A stretch of 38,518 nucleotides of DNA. Origin: Frankia sp. RB7. GTDB taxonomy: Bacteria; Pseudomonadota; Alphaproteobacteria; Rhizobiales; Xanthobacteraceae. The stretch spans positions 1-38,518 of the forward strand of contig JAUEPE010000064.1 in assembly GCA_030403585.1 (NCBI GenBank). The letters are read 5' to 3'. Below the pieces are notes generated by a model. That model was not told the DNA's origin. It ran no database searches and was given only the letters and a program-made list of their open reading frames with translations. A program made the position numbers and the translations under genes. Every line of letters begins with the position of its first letter. Positions within the stretch are counted from its first letter, which is position 1. Shown here piece by piece: positions 1-8,598 of this stretch.

Positions 1-95
1 AAGAACTAAAGGAACGCATCATGCTCGGCATCAAGGACGTCAATCGATATCCCGTCATCCACACATGGTCCTACAAACTCGCCGAGCCTGCCTGA
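1..95 (+). CDS. Transposase, C-terminal fragment (partial at window edge)
   Basis: The reading frame starting at base 3 is open from the window edge to a TGA at 93-95 and encodes 30 residues, including RIMLGIKDVNRYPVIHTWSY and ending KLAEPA. The HTWSYKL ending resembles the C-termini I associate with IS630-family transposases. That match is from memory and only 30 residues are visible, so the family is tentative. The active-site DDE residues would lie to the left of the window. It reads toward the restriction-like gene that the element interrupts. Confidence 0.5.
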   Translation, partial: ELKERIMLGIKDVNRYPVIHTWSYKLAEPA

Positions 96-125
96 TATGA
101 TTCGAACCAAGGAAACGCTGACCTA
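1..125 (+). mobile_element. Right end of an insertion sequence, probably IS630 family
   Basis: The first 95 bases encode the end of a transposase-like protein and the next 30 bases look like the IS terminus. The interrupted gene on the minus strand keeps coding sense up to the GSGHFL motif and loses it at the CTAG at 123-126. IS630/Tc1-type elements insert at TA, often within CTAG, so a TA duplication at 124-125 would fit. The terminus read inward is GGTCAGCGTTTCCTTGG. The left end lies outside the window, so neither the inverted repeat nor the duplication can be confirmed. Confidence 0.5.
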
Positions 126-1722
126 GGAAGTGCCCAGATCCCATCGCTGGATCGCAAATGCGAAGAGCCAATATCTGAGTTGCCGGATCCAAGGTGGCCA
201 GGGTGGCGCGTCGAACCGCGGCTGAATCCCGTCTCGTCGCCAGCTCTTCGCTCTTGTCGCGAAACGCCGACATCTTTTCCGCGATAAGAGGCTCAATTGT
301 TCGCTGGATGATCAAAACAACGAGATCATCGGGCGTGTAGTAACTACCGGACCCCTTGCGCGCGAAGATGTTAGGTCTGATTTCGAGGGAGCCGGACTCG
401 CGACGAACCTCATGCTCAAGCAATCGCTCGTAGATGGAGCCGAGTTGCCGAACGGAAAGGTCGCGGTAGTTGATGTACTTCCGTTCTCCGGAAGAGCGAT
501 CAAAGGAAAGAGCATCAATCACATCGGCGATAACAGAATCGCCGATACGAAAGGTCGTAAGAAGCGGTGTTCGCTGTTCATCGAAAAGCCCACCGTTGTA
601 AGGGGGCAGCCCTATTGAACCATCGCCCTTGTCAATTGCCCGACAGAGATCATCGATGACCGCCCAATATCGAGAAGCGGTCTCCGAGAAAGTATCCCCG
701 TCGTCCTTTCGGCGCCCGACATCGAGACGAACTTTATCACGCAAACTGTAGTTATCGTAGCGCGCATCGCGCACTGGAAGTAAATCTCGATCTTCCGCGT
801 ACAGGATAAATAGAAGCCGGTACAAAAGGATGAGTGAAGCATCACGCACCTCGGATAGCGCGGCGGACGGAGCGGCCTCAGCCACAGCCCGGACCAGCTT
901 CGGAAACACCTCTTGGAACACTAGTGTCGAAAGATTAGCATGCAACATGCTCTTCGTAGAAGCGCCCAAGTTGTAGTGCACGTTGATGAAAGGTCGTCCC
1001 GACCCCTGGCGAAGGGAGAAAGGAGCCGCGAGAGAAAACAATAAGAAATACACGAAGCCAGTGGCGCTGCTGTTCCGTGCCCAAGGCAAAGAGGCCGCCT
1101 TCGTATCCCGCAATCTGAAGTGCGTAAGCCAAGTCCAGCTCAAAGAACTCTTCGGAGATGGACCTAGCTCCTTGGAAGTACAATCGCCAGCGAGCTCCGT
1201 TCGTCAACATGCCCCAACGAAGCTTGCCTCCCGTGACATCGTCTGCGCGTCGCAGATACCGCAGCATTTGGGTAGAGGGAGCGGTGATCTCCTCCGCCGA
1301 GCTGCGCCCGCCAGTTCGCCGATCCAACGGACGCCCCAACGCTTGGATTCAACCAACGCGAGGCCGTGTTCGTAACGCCTCCAAGTCTCATCGAACTTGT
1401 TGGCATGAGCCTTTGCACCAGCGCTTGCAAACAAAAGGCCGTCGGGAACATCGTCTCGCCCTTTTACAGCTAGGTTTTGTTGACGCAGCCAGTCACTCCA
1501 TCCGAGACGCTCCAGAACTGGCCAGATCAATTCATCCTCGGTCTGACTCTCACTGGTGGCTCGGCTCAGAGGCAGCCGGCGATAAATAGCGGCGAGGTCA
1601 TCCTTCAGCTTGTCGATACTGGCGTCGTCGAGCGCCAACCATTCGGGCGTCCGACGAATTCCGTCGAGAAGGAAATCTCGCGAGAACAGATTTCCTTGGA
1701 TAATCAGAGCGATGTCGGTCAT
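126..1722 (-). pseudogene. Eco57I-like restriction/methylase protein, frameshifted and truncated by an IS
   Basis: This is a broken gene of the type IIG (Eco57I-like) restriction-modification class, in which one polypeptide cuts DNA and methylates adenine. Reading leftward from the ATG at 1720-1722 (TDIALIIQGNLFSRDFLLDG), the nuclease-like region includes VESKRWG, then PSTQMLRYLRR, then the linker FQEVFPKLV and the pre-methylase segment FARKGSGSYYTP. Coding sense ends at CDPAMGSGHFL, which is methylase motif I (SAM binding). The catalytic NPPY/F motif and target-recognition part are absent. Two frameshifts are visible: loss of one base in the C run at 1334-1337, and one extra base near 940-948 that restores the original frame. 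Each could be a real mutation or a sequencing error, but the IS truncation alone makes it non-functional. An earlier in-frame ATG at 1882-1884 exists, but family resemblance begins near 1722. Confidence 0.8.
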
Positions 1723-2046
1723 TTTGACGTTTTGGGGCCAGTCTGAACGTGGAAGCAATAGTTGAATATCTGCTGCGTTGGCTTTTCCAAGCTTAATCGT
1801 AAGGAAAAGCTCCGACCCGTGCCTCCGGCGGCCAGCTGGCCGCGGAAGTCCTGACTGACAATAATTAACTAGCTGATTCGCCACCCGCTGGACTCAACGG
1901 AACCAATCGATACCCACAGGCCGACGGCCTGCTCTGATTGAGTCAAGGTTTGCGTTTCACCGGAATGGCAGCTTGTAAGAATCTCTTACATGTTCAGCAG
2001 CTGTGCGGTCGATCGCCGGCTTTCTTGGCGCGGCTTGACGATAACC
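1723..2046. other. Intergenic stretch without recognised gene
   Basis: This gap lies between the start of the broken restriction gene and the stop of the LTxxQ protein. The minus-strand frame of the restriction gene stays open to 1884, but the extra residues do not look conserved. I see no tRNA fold, clear terminator or repeat here. It would hold the promoter of the restriction gene if that gene was once complete. Confidence 0.4.
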
Positions 2047-3318
2047 TCACATCCCCCGCTTCGGTCCGATCGCCTCAAACCCGGCCTTCTGCTCGTCGCT
2101 CAAATCCGCCTCGAAATCATCGAGCGCATCGCCGACGCCGCCCACCGCCTGCTGCATCCTCTCCAGCCGCGCCTTCACGGCGGCGAGGCGAGCCTGCGGT
2201 GTTGCTGCCGGCTTTGTCGGGCAAGGACTGAGCGTCTCCATCGTGCGCAGCGTGGTGTCCTGGAGCACGTCGAGCCGGGCGCGGGCGGTGTCGTCGAGCT
2301 TGAGCGTGGCTGCGATGTCGGCGGCGGGCCATTGCTGCTGCACGAGTTGCTCGTATTTGCGCTGCGCCTGCACATCGTAGCGGGGATCGTTGTTCGGATC
2401 GCAGGCTGCGGCGGCTTGCGCGTCCTTGCGCTGAGCCGACGCGAGCGCAGCGCGGCGCTCGTTGGCCAGCGAGTCGAGCTTTGCTTTCTGGCTGTCGTCG
2501 AGCAGCTCGACGAATTTCGCCAGCGGTGGCGCCAGCGCATCCGTGGCCTTGATCATGGCATCGAGCCGGGTCTGCATCACGCCGAGACGCTCCGGCGCCG
2601 TCATGGGCGCCTGCGCCGGGCACGCGGCGCGGATGGTATGGCGCGCGGCGGCCCAGGCGGCGCTGAGATCGTCGAGCGCGGTGCGCTGCATCTCGTTCGG
2701 CTGCACGGCGGTGGCAATGCGGTCGACGGGCAAGCCACCGGTGTCGCTGCCATCGCAGACGGTCTCCACCGATGGGACTCGTCGCGCACGACGTCCCTGC
2801 GGCGCGGTGTAGGCGGCGAGCTCCGGGGCCGCATAGGGCGCGAAGATCGCGGCATAGATATCGCCATAGCCATAGAGCGAGAGGCTGGTCGTATCGCCGA
2901 AGATGACTGCGGTGGTGAGATCATCATGCGCGAACGGCCAGAACACGGGACCGATCCAGCCATAGCTGCCGTCGGGATGACGCCACCAGCCCTGCGGACG
3001 GCGGCCGCCATGCCAGCCCGACAGGGCAGCACCTGCCGTGAGCGCGGCACGCATCACGTAGGGATTGGCGGATTGGCCGCGCCCGGCACCGCGAGGGTCC
3101 TGCGATCTCAACGCGGCGTCTCGGGTGCGGCCGCGTCGCACCGCCATCCGTGCGTGGCGCAATCGCGACAGGCCGATGACGTGGCCGACGGCGAAGCGGG
3201 CAACACCGAGCGGCCCGCCGCGTAGTCCGAACTGCGCATTCGCTTGATTTGGCAACAGCACGACCAGAATCGCGAGGACCGCGCCCACCAGCGCCAATCC
3301 CGTGCGGGGCTTCGACAT
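2047..3318 (-). CDS. Exported LTxxQ-motif (Spy/CpxP-like) protein
   Basis: This is a 423-residue periplasmic protein of the LTxxQ family, whose best-known members (Spy, CpxP) are helical periplasmic chaperones or envelope-stress sensors. The start at 3316-3318 gives a textbook signal peptide (basic MSKPRTG, then a hydrophobic stretch ending NQANA before QF). An upstream in-frame ATG at 3400-3402 would bury the signal peptide and is less likely. The middle is rich in Gly, Trp and Tyr (GWWRHPDGSYGWIGP). The C-terminal half is helical with two degenerate LTxxQ motifs, LDDSQKAKLDSL and LSDEQKAGFEAI, plus repeated LDVLQDTTLRTME-like helices. It is much longer than Spy (about 160 residues), a length common in Bradyrhizobium. 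No partner gene adjoins it. The chaperone role is inferred from family only. Confidence 0.75.
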   Translation of the reverse strand: MSKPRTGLALVGAVLAILVVLLPNQANAQFGLRGGPLGVARFAVGHVIGLSRLRHARMAVRRGRTRDAALRSQDPRGAGRGQSANPYVMRAALTAGAALSGWHGGRRPQGWWRHPDGSYGWIGPVFWPFAHDDLTTAVIFGDTTSLSLYGYGDIYAAIFAPYAAPELAAYTAPQGRRARRVPSVETVCDGSDTGGLPVDRIATAVQPNEMQRTALDDLSAAWAAARHTIRAACPAQAPMTAPERLGVMQTRLDAMIKATDALAPPLAKFVELLDDSQKAKLDSLANERRAALASAQRKDAQAAAACDPNNDPRYDVQAQRKYEQLVQQQWPAADIAATLKLDDTARARLDVLQDTTLRTMETLSPCPTKPAATPQARLAAVKARLERMQQAVGGVGDALDDFEADLSDEQKAGFEAIGPKRGM

Positions 3319-3510
3319 GACCACCGAGCCGACCACTTCCTGGCCCTCCTCCAGCGCCAAGCGCGCATCGCGTCGTATGGACAAGACGCGACGGGGAACC
3401 AAATGTTCCGTGGCGAGACGGTCAAGGTGCCGCAGAAATGGTGAGGCATCATCGCGGCGAGCGCCGCTCTTTACTTCGCCCCGCTTGCGGCACGACCTGA
3501 GCGCGCGCCT

Positions 3511-3552
3511 CGTCCTTCGAGACGACCGCTTCGCGGTCTCCTCAGGATGAGG
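3511..3552. repeat. Dispersed palindromic repeat, copy A
   Basis: The unit reads cgtccttcgagacg, an imperfect stem-loop (accgcttcgcggt), then ctcctcaggatgagg. It is one of four copies in the window, the others being at 3598-3641, 18847-18889 and 18916-18959. Copies A and B face each other 45 bp apart. It lies in the 391-bp non-coding gap (3319-3709) between the LTxxQ and LysM genes, where I see no other feature. Confidence 0.8.
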
Positions 3553-3597
3553 CTAAGCAGTATCGGTGCTCGTCAAAATGACGGCCGCACACGCGGT

Positions 3598-3641
3598 CCT
3601 CATCCTGAGGGCCCGCCAATGGCGGGCGTCTCGAAGGATGG
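3598..3641. repeat. Dispersed palindromic repeat, copy B (inverted relative to A)
   Basis: It reads cctcatcctgagg, then the stem gcccgcc-aat-ggcgggc, then gtctcgaaggatgg, which is the reverse orientation of copy A. The pair could fold into a cruciform or act as a bidirectional transcription stop after the LysM gene. That role is inference. Confidence 0.8.
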
Positions 3642-3709
3642 CCACAGGGGATCGCTCTCAAACGCAATTGCCTTGCCTCTTGCGAGGAGAGGGAGAAGAA
3701 CAAGCCGCC

Positions 3710-4735
3710 TCACTGCGCCTTTTGCGGCATGATCACAGTCTGGCCGGGATAGATCAAATTGGGATTGTGGATCTTTTCGCGGTTGGCATTGAAGATCACC
3801 GCGTAGCGGTTGCCGTCGCCGTAAGCGAGACGGCTGAGCGCCCACAGACTGTCGCCGCGGGAGACCACCCGGCTGCCGCCGGCGTCCGGCGGCGTCGTGT
3901 TGAGAACCTCCGCGGGCGAGGCGGAAGCGAGCGTCGCAGCCGCCGCCGGCACCCTCGCCATGGACCTGGGCTTGGGCGTGCCCATCATGCGCGACCGAGC
4001 TGCGGGCGTCGCGGCCAGGCGCGGCGCCGGCAGCGACGCGACGACGTCGGACTTGTCGTCGGGCTTTTCAGCCGGTTTCGCAACCGCCGCAACGCGCGCA
4101 GGCGGCGGCGCGAGTTCGGCCACCGTCACCGGCATGGTGCGGCCGGATTGCGTGACGGTGCCGTCAGGCGCCTTGGCACGCAGCGTCAGCTCATAGCTGC
4201 CGGCGGGAAGTTTTGGCGGGGTCATCACGAACTGGCCCGACGCATCGGCGACCACACTGTCGAGCGGCTGGCCATCACGCATCAGCTCGACCTTCGAACC
4301 CGGCGCGGCCTGGCCCGCGATCACCGCGGCCTCGCCATGATCGTCGACGCGCGCAACGTCGAAACGGGGACCGGTGTCCGCAACGGACGGCTGCGGCTTG
4401 ACCGGCGCGACATCGGCCAGCGCGGCGACCTGCTTCTGGGTCTCGGCAAGCGCCCCCGCCTTCGGCGCGTCGGCCGGCGCCGGCGAGGCGGATGGCGTGG
4501 GTGGTGCAACCGCAGCGAGCTTCGGTTCTTCGGCCTTCGACTCCGGCTTGGCCTTCACTTCAGGCTTGCTCTCAGGCTTGACCTCAGGCTTGACCTCAGG
4601 CTTGGCGACGACCGCGACCTCGGTGCCCGCCCCGCCCGGCAGCAGGCGGCGCAACTCCGTCGGTCCGACCACCAGCACGGTTCCGGCCACCGCGAGCAGA
4701 CAGAATGCAATGAAGGCCTTGGATGCGGTGATCAT
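3710..4735 (-). CDS. Membrane-anchored LysM-domain protein
   Basis: This 341-residue protein probably binds peptidoglycan. It has a single N-terminal membrane segment (about residues 5-25, AFIAFCLLAVAGTVLVVG) with no obvious cleavage site. Next comes a Pro/Lys/Glu-rich spacer with four 4-residue repeats (EVKP/ESKP), then a long Ala/Pro linker. An Ig-like domain (about 122-205) contains GSKVELMRDGQPLDSVVADA. The C-terminal LysM domain (about 290-338) shows VVSRGDSLWALSRLAYGDG and NPNLIYPGQTVIMP. LysM binds N-acetylglucosamine chains, so the protein should span from inner membrane to cell wall. The layout matches Bradyrhizobium proteins annotated as LysM peptidoglycan-binding. It is divergent from the exported protein at 4901. 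The spacer repeats come from a 12-bp DNA tandem repeat. Confidence 0.85.
   Translation of the reverse strand: MITASKAFIAFCLLAVAGTVLVVGPTELRRLLPGGAGTEVAVVAKPEVKPEVKPESKPEVKAKPESKAEEPKLAAVAPPTPSASPAPADAPKAGALAETQKQVAALADVAPVKPQPSVADTGPRFDVARVDDHGEAAVIAGQAAPGSKVELMRDGQPLDSVVADASGQFVMTPPKLPAGSYELTLRAKAPDGTVTQSGRTMPVTVAELAPPPARVAAVAKPAEKPDDKSDVVASLPAPRLAATPAARSRMMGTPKPRSMARVPAAAATLASASPAEVLNTTPPDAGGSRVVSRGDSLWALSRLAYGDGNRYAVIFNANREKIHNPNLIYPGQTVIMPQKAQ
4560..4607. repeat. Four 12-bp tandem repeats inside the LysM gene
   Basis: Four head-to-tail copies of tcaggcttgacc (two exact, two variant) encode the repeated Glu-Val/Ser-Lys-Pro spacer of the LysM protein. The unit is a multiple of three, so copy-number change would lengthen or shorten the spacer without breaking the frame. 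Confidence 0.8.
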
Positions 4736-4900
4736 CAGTCCTCAAACCTTAAGTCGCAAATCAACCCCGGCAAAGTGCGCCGTTTTGGCTACGGCGACAA
4801 GGCGGTCGATGGGATGAACCGACGGCTCCCCCTCCGCGTCAAAATGGGCGAGGCCGCGCTGCGGCCATTTTCGACGTTAATTTCCTTGAGGGATTTCCTC

Positions 4901-5611
4901 GTGACCGCATTTTTCCGCGCCGCGCCATTTCTGGCGCTTGCCCTGACGCTCGCTGCCGCCCCCGCGGTTGCCGCCGCCCCCGCGCTTGCCGCCTCCGGCC
5001 CGCCGGCGGGGTTCGTCCTCACCGACAATGCCGATCTCGCCTTCACCTCGCCCGACGGCGCCACCAGGCTCGAGCAGTACATGAAGGACGGCGGGAATTT
5101 CGACGTCAAATGGCAGGTCTGGGCCCGGCGCGGCGACCAGATGACCGAGCTGAAACCGGAGCAGGGCTATGGCGCCGGCTTCCGCTTCACCAGCGACTCG
5201 CAATGGCTGGTGCGGATGCAGAAGACCGGCTCGGGCGAGCAGGATCTGTTTCTCTACCATGTCGAGAACGGCGCCTTCGCCAGCGCCACCAGGAAGTCGC
5301 TCAGCGATCTGGCCTGGGACTATTTTCACAGCCGGCCCGACACCAGGAACATGAAGCTCGACTACCACATCTCGGCCAATCTCATGAAAGGCACCGAGGA
5401 TGCCTATCGCTGGCTCGGCGTCGACTGGCCCAACAACCGCTATCTCCTGATCTCGCTGTCGGGCGAGATGAACAAGCATCCGAAGAACGTCGCCGTGAAG
5501 GGACTGGCCGACTGGAAGTGTCGTTATGACCTCAAGACCGGCAATTTCGACGTGCCGGCGATGTTCGCCAAGGGGAATGCCGAAGCGCTGAACTGGGAGA
5601 TCAAGCGGTGA
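4901..5611 (+). CDS. Exported protein of unknown function
   Basis: This 236-residue protein begins at a GTG (4901) preceded by GAGGGA with a good spacing. The start is supported because it places a classic signal peptide first: TAFFRAAPFLALALTLAAAP, followed by Ala-rich cleavage candidates near residues 20-30. The mature part is mixed alpha/beta with many aromatic residues (FRFTSDSQWLVRMQKTG, WDYFHSRPDTRN, YRWLGVDWPNNRYLL). It contains no catalytic motif I recognise and only one Cys (WKCRYD). It looks like a periplasmic or surface beta-structured protein. It is divergent from the LysM gene, so the 165-bp gap 4736-4900 probably holds both promoters. I do not recognise the family. Confidence 0.75.
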   Translation: MTAFFRAAPFLALALTLAAAPAVAAAPALAASGPPAGFVLTDNADLAFTSPDGATRLEQYMKDGGNFDVKWQVWARRGDQMTELKPEQGYGAGFRFTSDSQWLVRMQKTGSGEQDLFLYHVENGAFASATRKSLSDLAWDYFHSRPDTRNMKLDYHISANLMKGTEDAYRWLGVDWPNNRYLLISLSGEMNKHPKNVAVKGLADWKCRYDLKTGNFDVPAMFAKGNAEALNWEIKR

Positions 5612-5737
5612 CATTTCATCACCTATCGGCCCCGGGAACCAACCCTCTGATTTTATTCTGATTCACACTTCGCTAACCCTTGCTGGTAACGGGGTCTTGG
5701 CGGTTTTGCGGCATCCTGCATCCCACGGGAGGACTGG

Positions 5738-8401
5738 ATGGGCGCATCAATTCGATGGACCGCGCGTTTGCGCGTGCTGCTTCGCCAATGGCGCGGCGCG
5801 CCGCTGACGTGGCTGATCGTCGGCGGCTTCGTGCTGATGGCGGCGATGGCCATCGGCACCGGGCTCACCGTCGACCGCTTCCGCCAGAACGCGATCGAGA
5901 GCGGCCGCGACAGCCTGGAAAGCTCCGTCCGCCTGCTGGCCCGCCATTTCGACCGCGAGTTCGAAGACTTTGCGGTGCTCCAGAAGAGCATCATCGCGGA
6001 ACTCGAAGGCCATGGCATCGAGTCAGCCGACATGTTCCGCAGCGAGATGGCGACACTCGCCGTGCACGAGGTGCTGCGCACCAAGGCGAGCGGCTGGTCC
6101 GACGTCGCCGGCGCCAACGTGTTCGATGCCAACGGCGTGCTGATCAACTCGTCGAAGCGCTGGCCGGTCGCCGATATCTCGGTGTCCGACCGCGGCTATT
6201 TCAACCGGCTCAAGAACGATCCGGCGTCGCAGGAAGAAATCGAGGTCGTGCCGGGCCGGTTCGGCAACGGTCCGGCGATCGTGATCGCGCGGCGCGTGTC
6301 GGGCCCGCACGGCGAGTTCCTCGGCCTGGTGTCGCGGGCGATTACGCCGGAGCAGCTCGAATCCTTCTTCGCCTCGACCGGCCTTGGCGAGGAATCCTCG
6401 ATCGCGATGCACCACCAGAACGGCCAGCTGCTCGCGCGCGTTCCGCATGTCGACGCCATGATCGGGCAGAACTACCGCACCGGTTCGCCCGAACAGATGG
6501 CCGTGTTCGAGCGCAGCTTCGTCACGACCGAGCTCACAAGCCCGATCGACGGCAAGGACCGCATCGTCGCGTCGCGCATGCTGACCGGCGAACCGCTGGT
6601 CGTGGTCGCCACCAGATCGCTGGACGCAACGCTCGCCACCTGGCGCACCCAGACCAAATTCTTCGTCGCTGTCGCCGTGCTGTCGATCGGCCTGCTCGTG
6701 CTCACGCTGTTCCTGATCTTCCGCCAGGTGACGCATCGCGTCTCGCTGGAGAAGCAGCGGCTCGACACCGCCATGAACACGATGACGCAGGGCTTGCTCA
6801 TGTTCGACCGGGACGAGCGGCTCATCGTCTGCAACCGCCGCTACATCGACATGTACGGGCTCTCGACCGCGGTGGTGAAGCCCGGCGCCTATTTCCGTGA
6901 CGTGATCCAGCATCGCGCCGACACCGGCTCGTTCGACGGCGACGTCGATTCCTATTGCGACGACATCCTGAACAGCGTCGGACGGATCCAGAGCCACATC
7001 GTCGAGACCTCCGACGGCCGCCTGATCGAGATCAAGAACCAGCCCGGCGCGGCCGGCGGCTGGCTCGCTACCCATGACGACGTCACCGAGCGCATCCGCG
7101 CCGACGAGCGCATCGCGCATATGGCGCATTACGACGCGCTGACCGACCTGCCCAACCGCGTGTTGATGCGCGGGCACCTGGAGCGGCGCGTGACGGAGCT
7201 CAGCCAGGGCAAGCCGTTTGCGATTCTCTATATCGACGTCGACGAGTTCAAGGGCGTCAACGATTCGCTCGGCCACGAGGTCGGCGACGAATTGCTGCGC
7301 CAGGTCGCCAACCGCCTGCGCGCCTGCGTCAGCGGCAACGACCTGGTGGCACGGCTCGGCGGCGACGAGTTCGCGATCGTCAAGGCCGGGACCTGCGACC
7401 AGGCCGAGCTGACCGCGCTCGCCGGACAGATCCTGGCGTCGCTGCGCACACCTATTGACTGCAAGGGCCAGGAGATTGCGACCGATGCCAGCATCGGCAT
7501 CGCGATCGCGCCCGACCATGGCGACAATCTCGAAGACCTGCTCAAGCGCGCCGATCTCGCAATGTATGCCGCGAAATCGGAGGGACGCGGCACCTTCCGC
7601 ATCTTCGTGCCCGAATACGACGCCAAGGCGCGGCAGCGCCGCCTGCTCGAGCTCGATCTGCGCCAGGCGCTCGCCCGCGGCGAATTCGAGGTGCACTACC
7701 AGCCGCTGGTCGATCTCTCCGCCAATGTCGTCAACGGCTGCGAGGCGCTGCTGCGCTGGCACCATCCGGAGCGCGGCATGGTCTCGCCCGCGGACTTCAT
7801 TCCGGTCGCGGAAGACACCGGCCTGATCGGCGAGATCGGTGAATGGGTGCTGAGGCAGGCCTGCACGGAAGCTGCTTCCTGGCCCGGCGACATCCACATT
7901 GCCGTCAACGTCTCGCCGGTGCAGTTCCGATCCAAGACACTGGCGCTGAAGGTCGCCGCCGCGCTCGCCGAGTCAGGCCTCGCGCCGGGACGGCTCGAGC
8001 TCGAGATCACGGAAACCGTGCTGATCCGCGACGACGCCGAGGCGCTGACGATCCTGCAGCAGCTGCGCGAGCTCGGCGTGCGCATCGCGCTCGACGATTT
8101 CGGCACCGGCTATTCGTCGCTGAGCTATCTGCACCGTTTCCCGTTCGACAAGATCAAGATCGACCGCAGCTTCATCAGCGACATCGGCCAGTCCGAGGAC
8201 TCTTCGCCGATCGTGCAGGCCGTGGTGCACATGGCCGCCGCCCGCCACATGGCGACGACGGCCGAAGGCGTCGAGACCGAGGCGCAGCGCGAAGTGCTGC
8301 GGCAGCTCGGCTGCAGCCAGATGCAGGGCTGGCTGTTCAGCCCGGCGGTGCCGGCGGCGAAGCTGAGGCAATTGCTGTCGAAGCAGGCGGCCGCGGCGTG
8401 A
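5738..8401 (+). CDS. Membrane GGDEF-EAL protein with Cache and PAS sensor domains
   Basis: This 887-residue protein should make and/or break cyclic di-GMP in response to a periplasmic signal. A GGGAGGA site precedes the ATG. Domain order: membrane segment about 23-45, periplasmic Cache-type region about 50-300, membrane segment about 308-328, PAS about 341-455, GGDEF about 456-620, EAL about 635-880. The cyclase motif GGDEF is intact at 541-545. The usual inhibitory site RxxD just before it reads SGND (532-535), so product inhibition is probably lost. The EAL half keeps EALLRW (669 onward), the DDFGTGYSSLSYL loop (786 onward) and EGVET (844-848), so phosphodiesterase activity is plausible. 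Which activity dominates cannot be read from sequence. It appears monocistronic, ending 8 bp before the stop of a convergent gene. Confidence 0.93.
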   Translation: MGASIRWTARLRVLLRQWRGAPLTWLIVGGFVLMAAMAIGTGLTVDRFRQNAIESGRDSLESSVRLLARHFDREFEDFAVLQKSIIAELEGHGIESADMFRSEMATLAVHEVLRTKASGWSDVAGANVFDANGVLINSSKRWPVADISVSDRGYFNRLKNDPASQEEIEVVPGRFGNGPAIVIARRVSGPHGEFLGLVSRAITPEQLESFFASTGLGEESSIAMHHQNGQLLARVPHVDAMIGQNYRTGSPEQMAVFERSFVTTELTSPIDGKDRIVASRMLTGEPLVVVATRSLDATLATWRTQTKFFVAVAVLSIGLLVLTLFLIFRQVTHRVSLEKQRLDTAMNTMTQGLLMFDRDERLIVCNRRYIDMYGLSTAVVKPGAYFRDVIQHRADTGSFDGDVDSYCDDILNSVGRIQSHIVETSDGRLIEIKNQPGAAGGWLATHDDVTERIRADERIAHMAHYDALTDLPNRVLMRGHLERRVTELSQGKPFAILYIDVDEFKGVNDSLGHEVGDELLRQVANRLRACVSGNDLVARLGGDEFAIVKAGTCDQAELTALAGQILASLRTPIDCKGQEIATDASIGIAIAPDHGDNLEDLLKRADLAMYAAKSEGRGTFRIFVPEYDAKARQRRLLELDLRQALARGEFEVHYQPLVDLSANVVNGCEALLRWHHPERGMVSPADFIPVAEDTGLIGEIGEWVLRQACTEAASWPGDIHIAVNVSPVQFRSKTLALKVAAALAESGLAPGRLELEITETVLIRDDAEALTILQQLRELGVRIALDDFGTGYSSLSYLHRFPFDKIKIDRSFISDIGQSEDSSPIVQAVVHMAAARHMATTAEGVETEAQREVLRQLGCSQMQGWLFSPAVPAAKLRQLLSKQAAAA

Positions 8402-8409
8402 GCGCTTGA

Positions 8410-8595
8410 TCAGGACTCGTCGGGATCGCCGACCAGTCCGCGCAAATGATCGAGATCGATAATAGACCCTTCGAAGGTCGAGACGACCGGCTCCAGCGAT
8501 TGATCGTCGCTCAAAAACCTGTCGACCGTGTTCAGGACGTCCGAGGCGCTGCGCGCGACGACCGTCAGCGATCCGACTTTGACGAGGAAGGGCAA
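8410..8595 (-). CDS. Small unknown protein (61 residues), second gene of a tiny operon
   Basis: The frame begins at a TTG at 8593-8595, three bases after the TAG of the 44-residue gene, with CGGAG upstream as ribosome site; the pair looks translationally coupled. The product starts MPFLVKVGSLTVVARSASD and ends LDHLRGLVGDPDES. It is acidic, without membrane segment or Cys, and predicts a short beta hairpin followed by helices. I recall no named family. Evidence for coding is the coupling, sensible composition and lack of overlap with another gene. Confidence 0.55.
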   Translation of the reverse strand: MPFLVKVGSLTVVARSASDVLNTVDRFLSDDQSLEPVVSTFEGSIIDLDHLRGLVGDPDES

Positions 8596-8598
8596 GCG

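Noticed and set aside
1403..1420. TGGCATGAGCCTTTGCA resembling a sigma-54 promoter
   Set aside because: The GG-GC spacing is one base too long and it lies within the broken restriction gene.
3566..4700. Long plus-strand open frame joined upstream of the exported protein at 4901
   Set aside because: This part is antisense to the LysM gene and reads as low-complexity Arg-rich sequence. The GTG at 4901 with its own ribosome site and signal peptide is the better start.
6023..7897. Very long open frame antisense to the GGDEF-EAL gene
   Set aside because: Its composition (runs of Asp, Arg, His, Gly) is that of a reverse-frame shadow in GC-rich DNA, and the sense gene has full domain matches.
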